A stretch of DNA of 32,528 nucleotides from Clostridium sp. CAG:411 (GCA_000437275.1 FR899700.1:9368-41895), one strand, 5' to 3'; shown: positions 16,173-25,569, counted from the first letter of the stretch. The notes: a model not told the origin generated them from the sequence alone. Numbers and translations are program-made.

Positions 16173-18452
16173 ATGAGAAATCCATTATATAAACGGATAC
16201 CAAGAAACTTCATTGGCGATATTGGAAAATATTTTGTTATTGCAGTCTTTATGATTTTGACAATCGGATTAGTATCTGGTTTCTTGGTAGCAGGAGACAG
16301 CATGATTGTATCCTATAATGAAAGTTTTGAGAAGTATAATATTGAAAATGGTCATTTCGTTGTATCAAACGAATTGACAGAGGCATCTATTAAGGAAATG
16401 GAAAAAGAAAAGATTCACATATACAAAGATTTTTATCGAGAAATGGATGTGGATAAAAATGGAGATGGGAAACGAGATAGTACCATTCGTATGTTTGTGA
16501 ATCGAACAAAAGTCAATAAAGTTTGTCTGATGAAGGGAAAATTGCCAAAGGGAGAAAAGGAAATTGCCATTGATCGTATGTATGCAGACAATAATAAGCT
16601 GACAGTAGGCGATACGATTGAAGTAGGCGGAAAAAAACTGAAAATCAGTGGTTTGGTTGCCTTATCCGACTATAGTGCGTTGTTTTCCGATAATGCAGAC
16701 TTGATGTTTGATTCCATTAAGTTTGGTGTAGCGGTAGTAGAGCAACAATGCTTTGATCAGTATACAGATACGAAAGTAAATTATGATTATGCATGGAAAT
16801 ATGAGAATGAACCAAAAAATGAAACAAAAGAAAAGGAAGTAGCAGAGGACTTGCTTGAAAAAATTGTTGGTATTGTTGCAACACAGCAAGTTAGTGTACA
16901 GACATACATACCAGGCTATGCAAATCAGGCGATTCATTTTACTGGCGATGATATTGGTGGAGACAGGACAATGATTATCGTTCTGTTATATGTAGTAATT
17001 GTTATCTTAGGTTTTGTATTCTCTGTTACGATTAACCATACCATTACAAAAGAGGCAGCAGTCATTGGAACCCTTAGGGCATCAGGCTATACAAGAGGCG
17101 AGTTAAAAAGACATTATATGTGTATGCCGATTTTAATTACATTGATAGCGGCATTGATTGGAAATATACTAGGCTACTCTTTCTTTAAAGATATGGTAGC
17201 AGGGTTATATTACAATAGTTATAGTCTTCCAACCTATAAGACATTATGGAATGCAGATGCCTTTGTGCTTACTACAGTAGTTCCAATTCTTTTGATGATT
17301 TTAACAAATTATTATTTCATAACCAAAAGCCTTCGTTTATCACCATTAAAGTTTATTCGACGAGATTTAAGCAAGACAAAAAAACAAAAAGCAAGAAAAC
17401 TTCCAAACTTTTCGTTCTTATCACGTTTCCGTTTGCGTATTGTGTTGCAGAATATGTCAAGTTATGTCGTGCTATTTGTAGGTATTTTATTTGCAAATGT
17501 ATTGTTGCTATTTGGACTTATGATGTCCCCACTTCTCACACATTACCAGCATGAAATTGTGGATAAGATGGTGGCAGATTATCAATATGTGTTGAAGACA
17601 CCAGTGGAAACCGAAAACGAAAAGGCAGAAAAATTTTCTATTACTACCTTAAAAACAGAAAGAGAACCAAAAGAGGGAGAAGAAATCAGTATTTATGGTA
17701 TTAAGAAGGATAGTGATTATCTAAAAATAGAAGATACGGGAGAAGGTGTTTACATCTCAAAAGGATTTAGCGAGAAATACCAATACAAAAAAGGAGATGT
17801 CATTCGGTTAAAAGAGCCATACGAAAACAAGTACTACAAATTTAAAATTAAAGGAATGATTGACTATCCAGCTTCTTTGGCAGTCTTTATGGATCAAAAG
17901 CAATTTGCCAAGATGTTTGACAAGGAAGATGGCTATTTTAATGGATATTTCTCAAATCAAAAATTAAGCGATGTAAAAGAGGGGAATGTCTTAAATTGCA
18001 TTACCCAGGAAGATTTAACTAAGGTATCCAGACAGATGAAAAAATCTATGGGATCTATGTTCTATTTGATAGAGGTGTTTGCGATTGTCTTATCGGCTAT
18101 GCTAATTTACCTTTTGACAAAGTTAATTATTGAGAAGAATAGTAATTCTATTTCCATGGTAAAAATATTAGGATATACACAAAAGGAAATCGGTGGTTTG
18201 TATTTGACAGCTACCACTTGGGTTGTGACACTGTCAGTAGGGATTAGTCTTTGGATTTCCACAATTATCATGCGACAATTATTCTTTATTTTTATGCAGG
18301 ATTTTGGTGGCTGGTTGAGTTGCTATATCGAACCAAAAATTTATATTGAAATGTTTCTTATGAATCTTAGTATATATTTTGTAGTAGTCCTATTGCAATT
18401 TATGAAAATCAAGAAGATACCGATGGAGGAAGCGTTGAAAAACGTAGAATAA
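16173..18452 (+). CDS. ABC transporter permease, FtsX type, with calcium-loop-like insert
   Basis: A 759-residue permease. One helix at about 20-42, an extracellular domain to about residue 260, three helices in the 266-400 range (TMIIVLLYVVIVILGFVF first), a central helix (YVVLFVGILFANVLLLFG), a second hydrophilic domain of about 190 residues, then three C-terminal helices. LRASGYTRGELKRHYM and MVKILGYTQKEIGGLYL are FtsX coupling segments. The first extracellular domain contains DKNGDGKRD (94-102), matching the DxNxDGxxD calcium-binding loop of EF-hand/dockerin type, unusual in this family. It follows the ATPase gene by 13 bases and ends before a strong bidirectional terminator. The substrate is unknown. 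Confidence 0.87.
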   Translation: MRNPLYKRIPRNFIGDIGKYFVIAVFMILTIGLVSGFLVAGDSMIVSYNESFEKYNIENGHFVVSNELTEASIKEMEKEKIHIYKDFYREMDVDKNGDGKRDSTIRMFVNRTKVNKVCLMKGKLPKGEKEIAIDRMYADNNKLTVGDTIEVGGKKLKISGLVALSDYSALFSDNADLMFDSIKFGVAVVEQQCFDQYTDTKVNYDYAWKYENEPKNETKEKEVAEDLLEKIVGIVATQQVSVQTYIPGYANQAIHFTGDDIGGDRTMIIVLLYVVIVILGFVFSVTINHTITKEAAVIGTLRASGYTRGELKRHYMCMPILITLIAALIGNILGYSFFKDMVAGLYYNSYSLPTYKTLWNADAFVLTTVVPILLMILTNYYFITKSLRLSPLKFIRRDLSKTKKQKARKLPNFSFLSRFRLRIVLQNMSSYVVLFVGILFANVLLLFGLMMSPLLTHYQHEIVDKMVADYQYVLKTPVETENEKAEKFSITTLKTEREPKEGEEISIYGIKKDSDYLKIEDTGEGVYISKGFSEKYQYKKGDVIRLKEPYENKYYKFKIKGMIDYPASLAVFMDQKQFAKMFDKEDGYFNGYFSNQKLSDVKEGNVLNCITQEDLTKVSRQMKKSMGSMFYLIEVFAIVLSAMLIYLLTKLIIEKNSNSISMVKILGYTQKEIGGLYLTATTWVVTLSVGISLWISTIIMRQLFFIFMQDFGGWLSCYIEPKIYIEMFLMNLSIYFVVVLLQFMKIKKIPMEEALKNVE

Positions 18453-18456
18453 AAAG

Positions 18457-18500
18457 AAAAAGATGGTCGTCACGAAAATGTGGCAGACCATCTTTTTTCT
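18457..18500. terminator. Bidirectional terminator between ABC permease and argH
   Basis: A perfect 12-bp outer stem AAAAAGATGGTC (18457-18468) / GACCATCTTTTT (18486-18497), partly extended inside, has T-runs on both strands. It sits between convergent genes and likely serves both. Confidence 0.88.
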
Positions 18501-18546
18501 ATGTGCAGTTTAGTTAAAAATATTCTTTCAGTTGAACAGTTATTAT

Positions 18547-19920
18547 CTATTCTGTTAAGTATGCTTCGTTAAGTGCAATTACCTTTTTCATTGCTTCCTG
18601 ACCAGGAGCACCGATTGTATTTCTCTTCTTTACACATGTTTCCATACTGATTGCATCATAAATATCCTCTTCAAATACAGGGCTGATCGCTTTGTATTCT
18701 TCTAAAGTCATATCATCCAGTGCGATATTCTTATCAATACAGAATAGTACAAGCTGTCCCACAATACCATGAGCATCACGGAATGGAACACCATGATTTA
18801 CTAAATAGTCAGCAGCGTCGGTAGCGTTGGTAAAACCGTTACGTGCACTCTTGTTCATATTATCTTTTTTAAATTCCATTGTAGAAATCATACCAGTAAA
18901 TAAAGCGATACATCCCTTTACTGTATCAATGGCATCAAAAGTAAGCTCTTTATCTTCCTGCATATCTTTATTGTATGCTAAAGGAAGGCTTTTCATAGTT
19001 GTTAAGAGAGAAACTAAAGCACCGTAGACACGTCCTGTCTTACCACGAACAAGTTCTGCAATATCTGGATTTTTTTTCTGTGGCATAATGCTACTTCCGG
19101 TACTATAACTATCATCAATTTCCACAAATTGATATTCATTGGAATTCCAGATTATAATTTCCTCACAAAAACGACTTAAATGCATCATAATCGTACACAT
19201 TGCAGATAAAAACTCAATCAGATAATCTCTGTCAGAAACGGAATCCATACTGTTAAGAGTAGGACCGGCAAAGTGTAAAAGCTCTGCGGTGTAATTACGA
19301 TCCAATGGATAAGTAGTACCAGCTAAAGCACCAGAACCGATTGGAGAGTAGTTCATACGTTCATGAATATCATGTAAACGAGAACGGTCACGTTTAAACA
19401 TTTCAAAATAAGCACCTACATGGTGTGCCAGTGTTACAGGCTGTGCCTTTTGTAAATGTGTAAAACCTGGCATATAGGTATCTAAATTTTCTTTCATAAT
19501 CAAATGCAGTTCTTCCAATAATTTTTTTAGTAATTCATCTACCGCTAAAACTTCATCTCTTGTGTAAAGCTTCATGTCCAGAGCAACCTGATCGTTACGG
19601 CTGCGACCTGTGTGAAGTTTTTTTCCTGCATCACCAATGCGTTCAATCAAATGTGCTTCTACAAAACTATGAATATCTTCATGTGTACCATCAATAAGTA
19701 AGGTACCATTTTCAATATCACGGCGGATACCAGATAATCCATCTACGATTTGATTTTTCTCATCTTCTGTTAAAATACCCTGCTTGGCAAGCATTGTAAC
19801 ATGAGCAATACTGCCTTCGATATCCTGTTTATAAAATTTCTGGTCAAATCCAATGGATGCATTAAAATTGTGAACAAGTTGGTTGGTCTCTTTTGTAAAA
19901 CGGCCACCCCATAATTTCAT
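18547..19920 (-). CDS. argH: Argininosuccinate lyase
   Basis: A 457-residue enzyme of the fumarase/aspartase superfamily that splits argininosuccinate into arginine and fumarate, the last step of arginine synthesis, in the cytoplasm. The superfamily signature GSSIMPQKKNPD with its catalytic Ser, the opening MKLWGGRF, and HTGRSRNDQV and GFTHLQKAQPVT are diagnostic. The frame extends 12 codons upstream, but the conserved MKLWGGRF start at 19920 with GAGGTAA before it is preferred. argG is not in the window. It lies 32 bases after the small unknown gene on the same strand, and no promoter is seen between them, so they are probably co-transcribed. Confidence 0.96.
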   Translation of the reverse strand: MKLWGGRFTKETNQLVHNFNASIGFDQKFYKQDIEGSIAHVTMLAKQGILTEDEKNQIVDGLSGIRRDIENGTLLIDGTHEDIHSFVEAHLIERIGDAGKKLHTGRSRNDQVALDMKLYTRDEVLAVDELLKKLLEELHLIMKENLDTYMPGFTHLQKAQPVTLAHHVGAYFEMFKRDRSRLHDIHERMNYSPIGSGALAGTTYPLDRNYTAELLHFAGPTLNSMDSVSDRDYLIEFLSAMCTIMMHLSRFCEEIIIWNSNEYQFVEIDDSYSTGSSIMPQKKNPDIAELVRGKTGRVYGALVSLLTTMKSLPLAYNKDMQEDKELTFDAIDTVKGCIALFTGMISTMEFKKDNMNKSARNGFTNATDAADYLVNHGVPFRDAHGIVGQLVLFCIDKNIALDDMTLEEYKAISPVFEEDIYDAISMETCVKKRNTIGAPGQEAMKKVIALNEAYLTE

Positions 19921-19952
19921 ATGTATTACCTCGTCTTTCTTTGTAAAATGTA

Positions 19953-20327
19953 TCAACTTAAATCCTCATCCTGATCTTCAAAGTCAGTAGAGTATTCTTC
20001 CGTATTGCCCTCTTCTAATAAGTTATCTTCCAGTGGTCCGTACAAAGTCGGAAAATGTACATGTAAATCGTGTACATATTTTTCGTGTTGATGTATATGT
20101 TCGGACACGATAGAAGAAAAAGAATCATCCTTCGTACTGATTTCTCTAGCTTCCTCCCCGCCATAACAGCGATAATATTTTAAAAGATTCCCGCTGTTTA
20201 ATTGAATTGTTGAAGCATTGCATAAATCCGAATTGCGCTGGTATGGAAGCTTATCATACATGCTAGAATTGTTTTCCAAAGATGTATCATAAGGCCGTTG
20301 TGCCTCAGAAGGATATTTAATTCCCAT
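19953..20327 (-). CDS. Small His-rich, acidic-tailed protein of unknown function
   Basis: A 124-residue soluble protein with no signal peptide, helix or known motif. The N-terminal half is polar (Tyr, Ser, Asn, Gln), a central stretch carries a His cluster (HIHQHEKYVHDLHVHF), and the last 30 residues are strongly acidic (DFEDQDEDLS at the end). GGGGGTG precedes the ATG at a normal distance, and a good promoter lies upstream, so expression is credible. It precedes argH by 32 bases. I do not recognise it; metal binding or a coat/structural role are guesses from composition. Confidence 0.55.
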   Translation of the reverse strand: MGIKYPSEAQRPYDTSLENNSSMYDKLPYQRNSDLCNASTIQLNSGNLLKYYRCYGGEEAREISTKDDSFSSIVSEHIHQHEKYVHDLHVHFPTLYGPLEDNLLEEGNTEEYSTDFEDQDEDLS

Positions 20328-20353
20328 ACTAACACCCCCTATAGTCTTCTTTC

Positions 20354-20382
20354 ATTATACTATTGCGTTTGGGATAATGCAA
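20354..20382 (-). promoter_or_regulatory. Promoter for the small unknown gene and argH
   Basis: Minus strand: -35 TTGCAT (20377-20382), 17-base spacer, perfect -10 TATAAT (20354-20359), about 30 bases before the start codon. The spacer contains GCAAT/ATTGC half-sites flanking 12 bases, a possible but weak operator. Confidence 0.6.
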
Positions 20383-20750
20383 TCAGAAAGTAGAAATGCT
20401 AAATATTGCAAAAATATTACGAATCTAACTTTGGGATAGAAAAAAGCATCTATGAAAAAAATGTAAAAAAAGATAGGAATAATACTCAAAAATTATTGAC
20501 AAAAATTGTGCAATAATGCCAAGTGAAAAAACAGAGATAACAGAAGAAAGAGAAAAAATAAGAAAAAGAGAGAACGGAAAAACTGGAAAATAAGGGAAAA
20601 AAGAAAGATTGGAGATTTTTTTTGGATGGGAAAAGGCAATATGTGAAAAATATATAAAAATTGAATAGAAATACAAAAGAATTATATGAAAAATGGCAAT
20701 AAAATGTCTGGTAATCATTACAAAAGTGTTAAAAATATTTGAAAATTCTA

Positions 20751-20780
20751 TTGGAAATAAATCTAAAATTAGTATATAAT
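20751..20780 (+). promoter_or_regulatory. Sigma-A promoter of the first amylase
   Basis: -35 TTGGAA (20751-20756), 18-base spacer, perfect -10 TATAAT (20775-20780). The leader to the start codon is about 45 bases. No clear cre (CcpA) site was found by eye. Confidence 0.65.
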
Positions 20781-20832
20781 AAAAATAACTTATAGAAAGT
20801 TCAAATTATAGAAAATGAAGGAGGAAATGCAA

Positions 20833-23800
20833 GTGCATAACATTAAGAGAAGAATTATGGGAAGCTTAATGGCTGTATTAATGGGTACAAGTACCATCTT
20901 GGGTACATGTCCGGCTCCGCTTTTTGCAGCTAATGTTTCCGCAAAAGCAGAAGTGGAAGTGACTTCTGATGCATCTGAAGTGAATGCAAACCAGTATGGA
21001 TTAGTTTCTGCAAAGCAGGGTAATATTTTACATGCATGGGATTGGAAGTTCACAGATGTAACAAAAAATATCGAGGATATAGCAGAGGCTGGTTATTCTC
21101 TAGTACAGGTATCCCCATGCCAGGTATGTGAGAATACAACTACTAATAATGATTGGTGGAAGTTATATCAGCCATATGACTACAAGTTCGGAAATTCACT
21201 GGGAACAGCAGATGAATTTAAGGAAATGTGTTCTACAGCAGAAAAATATGGTGTTTCTATTATTGTCGATGTAGTAGCAAACCATATGGCAGGAACTGGT
21301 ACTGGAAGTTGTGGTGAGAGAAAATCACAAGTAGATAGTTGGTGGACGGATGATAAGTTCCATAATACTGGAGTGAAGTTTACTGGTACTTATGATGATA
21401 ATCGTGAAATGATGGTACGTTCTAACATCGGTATGCCAGATGTGGCAACAGAGCGAGAAGATGTACAGGAAAGAATGATTTCATATCTGGAAACTTTATT
21501 GGATATGGGAGCAGATGGTTTCCGTTATGATGCAGCAAAGCATATCGGTACAACCAGCGATAGTGGAAATTCAAACGATACATTCTGGAAGAACATTTCC
21601 GCAGCCGTATCTGCAAAGAAACCAGATGCATTGGTATATGGCGAGATTTTAAATAGTATGCCTGTATCAGATGAATATTATGTAAAAGATGGTATCAAAG
21701 TAACGGAAAGCCAGAAGGGCTGGGATATGAAGGACTTGGTACGAGGTGAAGGAACAGTTTCACAAAAGAGTGCATTTACATATACAAGAAAATCATCTGC
21801 TTCTAATTTGATTACTTGGGTAGAAAACCATGATACTTATTTAAATCATTGGGGTAGTACGGGATTAGCAGACAATCATAATCATAAGAATTATATGTCT
21901 GATGACCAGATTATGCTTGCATGGTCTACTGTAGCTGCAAGAGCAGATGCACAGGCACTTTACTTTGCAAGACCAGATGGATGTTCAGAACCAGCAAATC
22001 CTAATGACAATGATGCAAGTAATACAATTCAAGGTAACTTGGGTATGAGTACAAAGAATTTTGATTGGAAGGATAAGAAAGTTGCATCTGTTAATAAATT
22101 TAAGAATGCAATGGTAGGCGAAGGTGAAGAATGTTCTACAAGTGGAAATCTTGCAATCATTAAACGTGGAAATAAAGGTGTTGTAGTTACCAACTTTGGA
22201 AGTGGTTCTGCAAACTTTGATGTAAGCGGATTATCAGGATTAAAAGATGGAAAGTACACAGATGCTAGTGGACAGAACGGAGAATTTACTGTATCTGGTG
22301 GAAAAGTTTCTGGCTCTGTAAAGGGAAATTCATTTGTTGTATTATATGATGCTGATTCCGTTGTACAGGTGACAGAAACACCATCTGCGACTCCTGATGA
22401 GACACCAGTAGCTGGAGCAGCATCTGTTTCTTTTGAAAATGGCGGTGGTAAGTTTAAAGAAGCTGTTAAGGAAACAATTACGGTAAAGAATGCAGAATAT
22501 GCATACTATAGTTATGATGGTGCAGATTGGACAGAAATCAAAGATGGAAAAGCTACAGTGACAATCGGTGCAGATGCAAAGAACATTGGTGATACATATG
22601 CATTATATGTAAAAGCAATGGGAAAAGATGGAAAGCTAGTTGATAGTGAAAAAACTTATACATATTCAACAAGCTCAAGCGAAACTGGAACCACACATTC
22701 TTTGAAACTTAGAATTGCAAAATCTGAACAGGCAACAGCACCTTATGTATACTTCAAAGGTAGCACAACAGCATGGCCAGGAGAGGCTATGACAGAAGAG
22801 GGTGACTATTGGGTATATGTGTCAGATACAATGACAAGCGGAGAGGTAATCTTCAATGGTGGAACTGGAAGCTGGCAGGATCCTGAAAAGGATAAAGGTT
22901 GGCATACAGTAGCCGGATATATGCAATATAGTTTGAAAGACAAAGCAGTTACTGAATTTTCAGAGACAACTGAGGCAACTGTTTCTCCAGATGCTAAGAA
23001 GGCAAATAAAGCACCAGAGTTTGTTATTTCAACAACAAAACCAACAGAGACTCCAGCTACTCAGACAGAAGAACCAACAGAGGCACCAACAGCAACACCA
23101 GACAATGTGACAGGTGAGATGAGTATCTCTGTTAATAAAGTAGATGGTACACAGTTCGATACAGAAACATTACCAGTAACAATTAAAGTGGAAAATGCAA
23201 CAGATGCTGTTTATAGCATTGACGGTGGTGCAGAAGTTAGCTTTGATGGTGAGACAACTGTTGAAGTTGGCGAAGGTAAGATTGCTGATACAGACGTAAC
23301 ATTGAAGGTAACAGCAACAGATAAGGAAGGCACAAGAAGTGCAACTACTTATACTTATAAAAAGGTATTTAATCCTAAAAAGGCAGCAGAAGAACAAAAA
23401 GTAGGAACTGTTACAACAGCAGTTACTAAGATTAAGAGTTTAATGGAAGTAGTATCTGATGCAGCACAGGCAGATGCAGATGTACTTCAAGGAGAACCAG
23501 AAAGTAGTTATTTTTCAACAAACCCTAATAATCAGACTGGTGCAAAAAAGACAATCACATCAGCAAAAGATTTTACAGAGGATATGATTATTGCTCAGGG
23601 TGTGGCAAATGATGGTATTACCTCGTTCAAGGGAACACATGAAGGACCTGTATATGATACTTATGCTTTGTTTGGTGCATATGATGATACAAATGTATAC
23701 ATAGGTGTGCAATATACAAATGTAATTGATGTAATTGATCCAGCGCAAGGTTATCCAATCTCTGATAATGGAAAGCCTTCAGCAGGTGATATTCCACAAA

Positions 23801-25569
23801 TGATGGTATTTGATACACGTTCTGGCGATTATACCGATGGTACTGCAAATGATACAAAACAGAAGACAGCATGGGACACAAATGTCAAGTTTGCAGGGGA
23901 TGCAAAGGTAGATAAGTTATTTGTTTATTCAGCAAAGGCAGAAGTAAATAATACTGCATTATTTAAGTCGGTAAATGGAATTGTAGATTATAACACTGTA
24001 ATTTCTTCAAAAATAGCTTCGACAGGAAAAACAGGAATTACATACAAATATGAAGATGGCTTCTTCTGCAAGAATATGTATGGTATTAAAAGAAATGGAT
24101 ATGATGGTTATACACCAGCAGATTTAAATAGTGATTCGTCTGAATGGATTGACTTCTTAACAACAAGTCATGACACAGATAAAGACACATTTATGATTAT
24201 GACTATACCAATGTCAACTTTAGGAGTAACAGCTGATAAGGTTGCATCTGAAGGAATTGGTGTTATGAGTATTTCAACATTTGGGGCAAGTGGAATTGGA
24301 AGTTGTCCACAAGATTTAAGTATGTTAGATGTAGCTTGTGATCCGTATGGTCCAGATGAGTCGACATCAGCAGAAAAAGAAGATGAAGATACTGTTACAA
24401 CTAAATTGGCACAACTTGGGGGCTCTGTAGATAATCCTATTAAGACACCTAAGCCAATTACATCAGCAGAAGTGACAGCAACACCAGATAGTAGTGTAGC
24501 AACAGCAACACCAGAGGTTACACCATGTGTAACAGCAACACCAGAAGCAACCGATAGTAGTGTAGCAACAGCAATACCAGAAGTTACACCACATGTAGTA
24601 GCAACACCAATTGTACCAGAAGATACAGATCAAATGGTTGTAAACTTTGGTGCAGAAAAAGCAGCTCCACAGGTTGCTGGAACAACTTTGAAATTAGAGG
24701 CAAAACCATATAACACAACAGGAACTTGTCAGTATCAGTTTGTAGTTGACGGTCAGGTTGTACAGGAATACTCAGAAAGTGCTTCTTATAATTGGTATGC
24801 AACTTCAGGAAAGCATACAATTAGTGTAAGCGTAAAAGATCAAACAGGAAAATATGTTGTAGTTGAGAAAAACTATACAGTTATGGGTGATAATCCAGCG
24901 ACTCAGGAACCAACAGCAACACCAGAGGTTACACCATGTGTAACAGCAACACCTGTACAGTCACCAACAATTGAGGATCCAAAGGAAACAGAAGCACCAG
25001 TTGAAATTACTGTAAAAGCATCCTTTGGAAAGGCTTCACCACAAAAGGTAAATACTGCTATTAAGATTACACCAAGAGTAAGTGGTACAAAGAATAGTTA
25101 CAAATACTCTATTATGGCTGAATTAAAGAACAGCACATATACACAGCGTGTTGCAAGTAATTCAACAGCAAAGAGTGTAACTTGGAAACCGAAAAAAGCA
25201 GGTACTTATAAGATTACGATTTCAGTTACAGATTCAGAAGGATATAAGGGCGTAAAGACTTACAACTATGTAATTAAACAGCCTAAACTAACTGTAAAGG
25301 GAAGCATTAGTAAGAAATCAATTAAGCTTGGTCAAAAGGTTAAGATTACAACAAATGGTACAGCAAGTAAGGGTACTTTGAAGTTTAAGATTACTTCTAA
25401 GAAGAAGGGTGACAAGAAAGCAGTTGTACTTAAGAAATACAGTACAAAGAAAACTTGTATCTGGAAGCCAAAGAAGAAAGGAACATATACAATTACTGTA
25501 TATGCGAAAGACGGAAGTGGAAAACAGGTTAAAAAGACTCTTAAACTAACTGTAAAAGCAAAGAAATAA
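20833..25569 (+). CDS. Secreted multi-domain alpha-amylase (GH13_28-like) with CBM26 and CBM74-like modules
   Basis: About 1,578 residues. Signal peptide 1-32; GH13 alpha-amylase domain about 50-515, close in style to Bacillus subtilis AmyE: DVVANH, nucleophile D233 in GFRYDAAKH, acid/base E271 in YGEIL, transition-state D334 in VENHD. Then a beta-sandwich (about 530-613), CBM26 starch-binding module (about 622-708, AWPGEAM), Thr/Pro linker (732-758), second beta-sandwich (764-846), a 310-residue domain (about 890-1200) tentatively CBM74, two further linkers, and three Ig-like modules (1268-1351, 1392-1483, 1484-1578), the last very Lys-rich. No LPXTG anchor. It hydrolyses alpha-1,4 links of starch outside the cell. 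GTG 20833 is chosen: AAGGAGG (20818-20824) is 8 bases before it and overlaps the earlier in-frame ATG region. Confidence 0.9.
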   Translation: MHNIKRRIMGSLMAVLMGTSTILGTCPAPLFAANVSAKAEVEVTSDASEVNANQYGLVSAKQGNILHAWDWKFTDVTKNIEDIAEAGYSLVQVSPCQVCENTTTNNDWWKLYQPYDYKFGNSLGTADEFKEMCSTAEKYGVSIIVDVVANHMAGTGTGSCGERKSQVDSWWTDDKFHNTGVKFTGTYDDNREMMVRSNIGMPDVATEREDVQERMISYLETLLDMGADGFRYDAAKHIGTTSDSGNSNDTFWKNISAAVSAKKPDALVYGEILNSMPVSDEYYVKDGIKVTESQKGWDMKDLVRGEGTVSQKSAFTYTRKSSASNLITWVENHDTYLNHWGSTGLADNHNHKNYMSDDQIMLAWSTVAARADAQALYFARPDGCSEPANPNDNDASNTIQGNLGMSTKNFDWKDKKVASVNKFKNAMVGEGEECSTSGNLAIIKRGNKGVVVTNFGSGSANFDVSGLSGLKDGKYTDASGQNGEFTVSGGKVSGSVKGNSFVVLYDADSVVQVTETPSATPDETPVAGAASVSFENGGGKFKEAVKETITVKNAEYAYYSYDGADWTEIKDGKATVTIGADAKNIGDTYALYVKAMGKDGKLVDSEKTYTYSTSSSETGTTHSLKLRIAKSEQATAPYVYFKGSTTAWPGEAMTEEGDYWVYVSDTMTSGEVIFNGGTGSWQDPEKDKGWHTVAGYMQYSLKDKAVTEFSETTEATVSPDAKKANKAPEFVISTTKPTETPATQTEEPTEAPTATPDNVTGEMSISVNKVDGTQFDTETLPVTIKVENATDAVYSIDGGAEVSFDGETTVEVGEGKIADTDVTLKVTATDKEGTRSATTYTYKKVFNPKKAAEEQKVGTVTTAVTKIKSLMEVVSDAAQADADVLQGEPESSYFSTNPNNQTGAKKTITSAKDFTEDMIIAQGVANDGITSFKGTHEGPVYDTYALFGAYDDTNVYIGVQYTNVIDVIDPAQGYPISDNGKPSAGDIPQMMVFDTRSGDYTDGTANDTKQKTAWDTNVKFAGDAKVDKLFVYSAKAEVNNTALFKSVNGIVDYNTVISSKIASTGKTGITYKYEDGFFCKNMYGIKRNGYDGYTPADLNSDSSEWIDFLTTSHDTDKDTFMIMTIPMSTLGVTADKVASEGIGVMSISTFGASGIGSCPQDLSMLDVACDPYGPDESTSAEKEDEDTVTTKLAQLGGSVDNPIKTPKPITSAEVTATPDSSVATATPEVTPCVTATPEATDSSVATAIPEVTPHVVATPIVPEDTDQMVVNFGAEKAAPQVAGTTLKLEAKPYNTTGTCQYQFVVDGQVVQEYSESASYNWYATSGKHTISVSVKDQTGKYVVVEKNYTVMGDNPATQEPTATPEVTPCVTATPVQSPTIEDPKETEAPVEITVKASFGKASPQKVNTAIKITPRVSGTKNSYKYSIMAELKNSTYTQRVASNSTAKSVTWKPKKAGTYKITISVTDSEGYKGVKTYNYVIKQPKLTVKGSISKKSIKLGQKVKITTNGTASKGTLKFKITSKKKGDKKAVVLKKYSTKKTCIWKPKKKGTYTITVYAKDGSGKQVKKTLKLTVKAKK
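24487..24953 (+). repeat. Direct repeats in the linkers of the first amylase
   Basis: An exact 43-base repeat lies at 24500-24542 and 24911-24953, encoding the same TATPEVTPCVTATP in two different linkers on either side of an Ig-like module. A 22-base unit (24487-24508 and 24553-24574) is also repeated exactly, followed by a diverged copy of the rest. Such repeats can recombine and change linker or module number. Confidence 0.85.

Larger units (their letters stand above)
20328..20832. other. Long A-rich divergent control region with polypurine tract
   Basis: This 505-base stretch separates the minus-strand unknown/argH unit from the first amylase. It holds the minus-strand promoter (20354-20382), a strongly purine-biased stretch on the plus strand (about 20521-20605, mostly A and G), and the amylase promoter (20751-20780). 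No credible gene is seen. Confidence 0.6.

Noticed and set aside
20496..20524. TTGACA at 20496-20501 as an amylase promoter
   Set aside because: No -10 sequence occurs at 16-18 bases; the box at 20751-20780 is much better placed.
20425..20718. 97-residue minus-strand frame upstream of the amylase
   Set aside because: It is the complement of the polypurine tract, giving low-complexity Phe/Ser/Leu/Ile, with no good ribosome binding site, and it overlaps the promoter region.
20896..20914. Lipoprotein signal (LGTC) in the first amylase
   Set aside because: The residue before Cys is Thr, not Gly/Ala/Ser, and a normal signal peptidase I site (PLFA) follows at once.
24487..24953. CRISPR-like reading of the repeats
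   Set aside because: The repeats are inside a coding frame, encode Thr/Pro linker, and are not regularly spaced.
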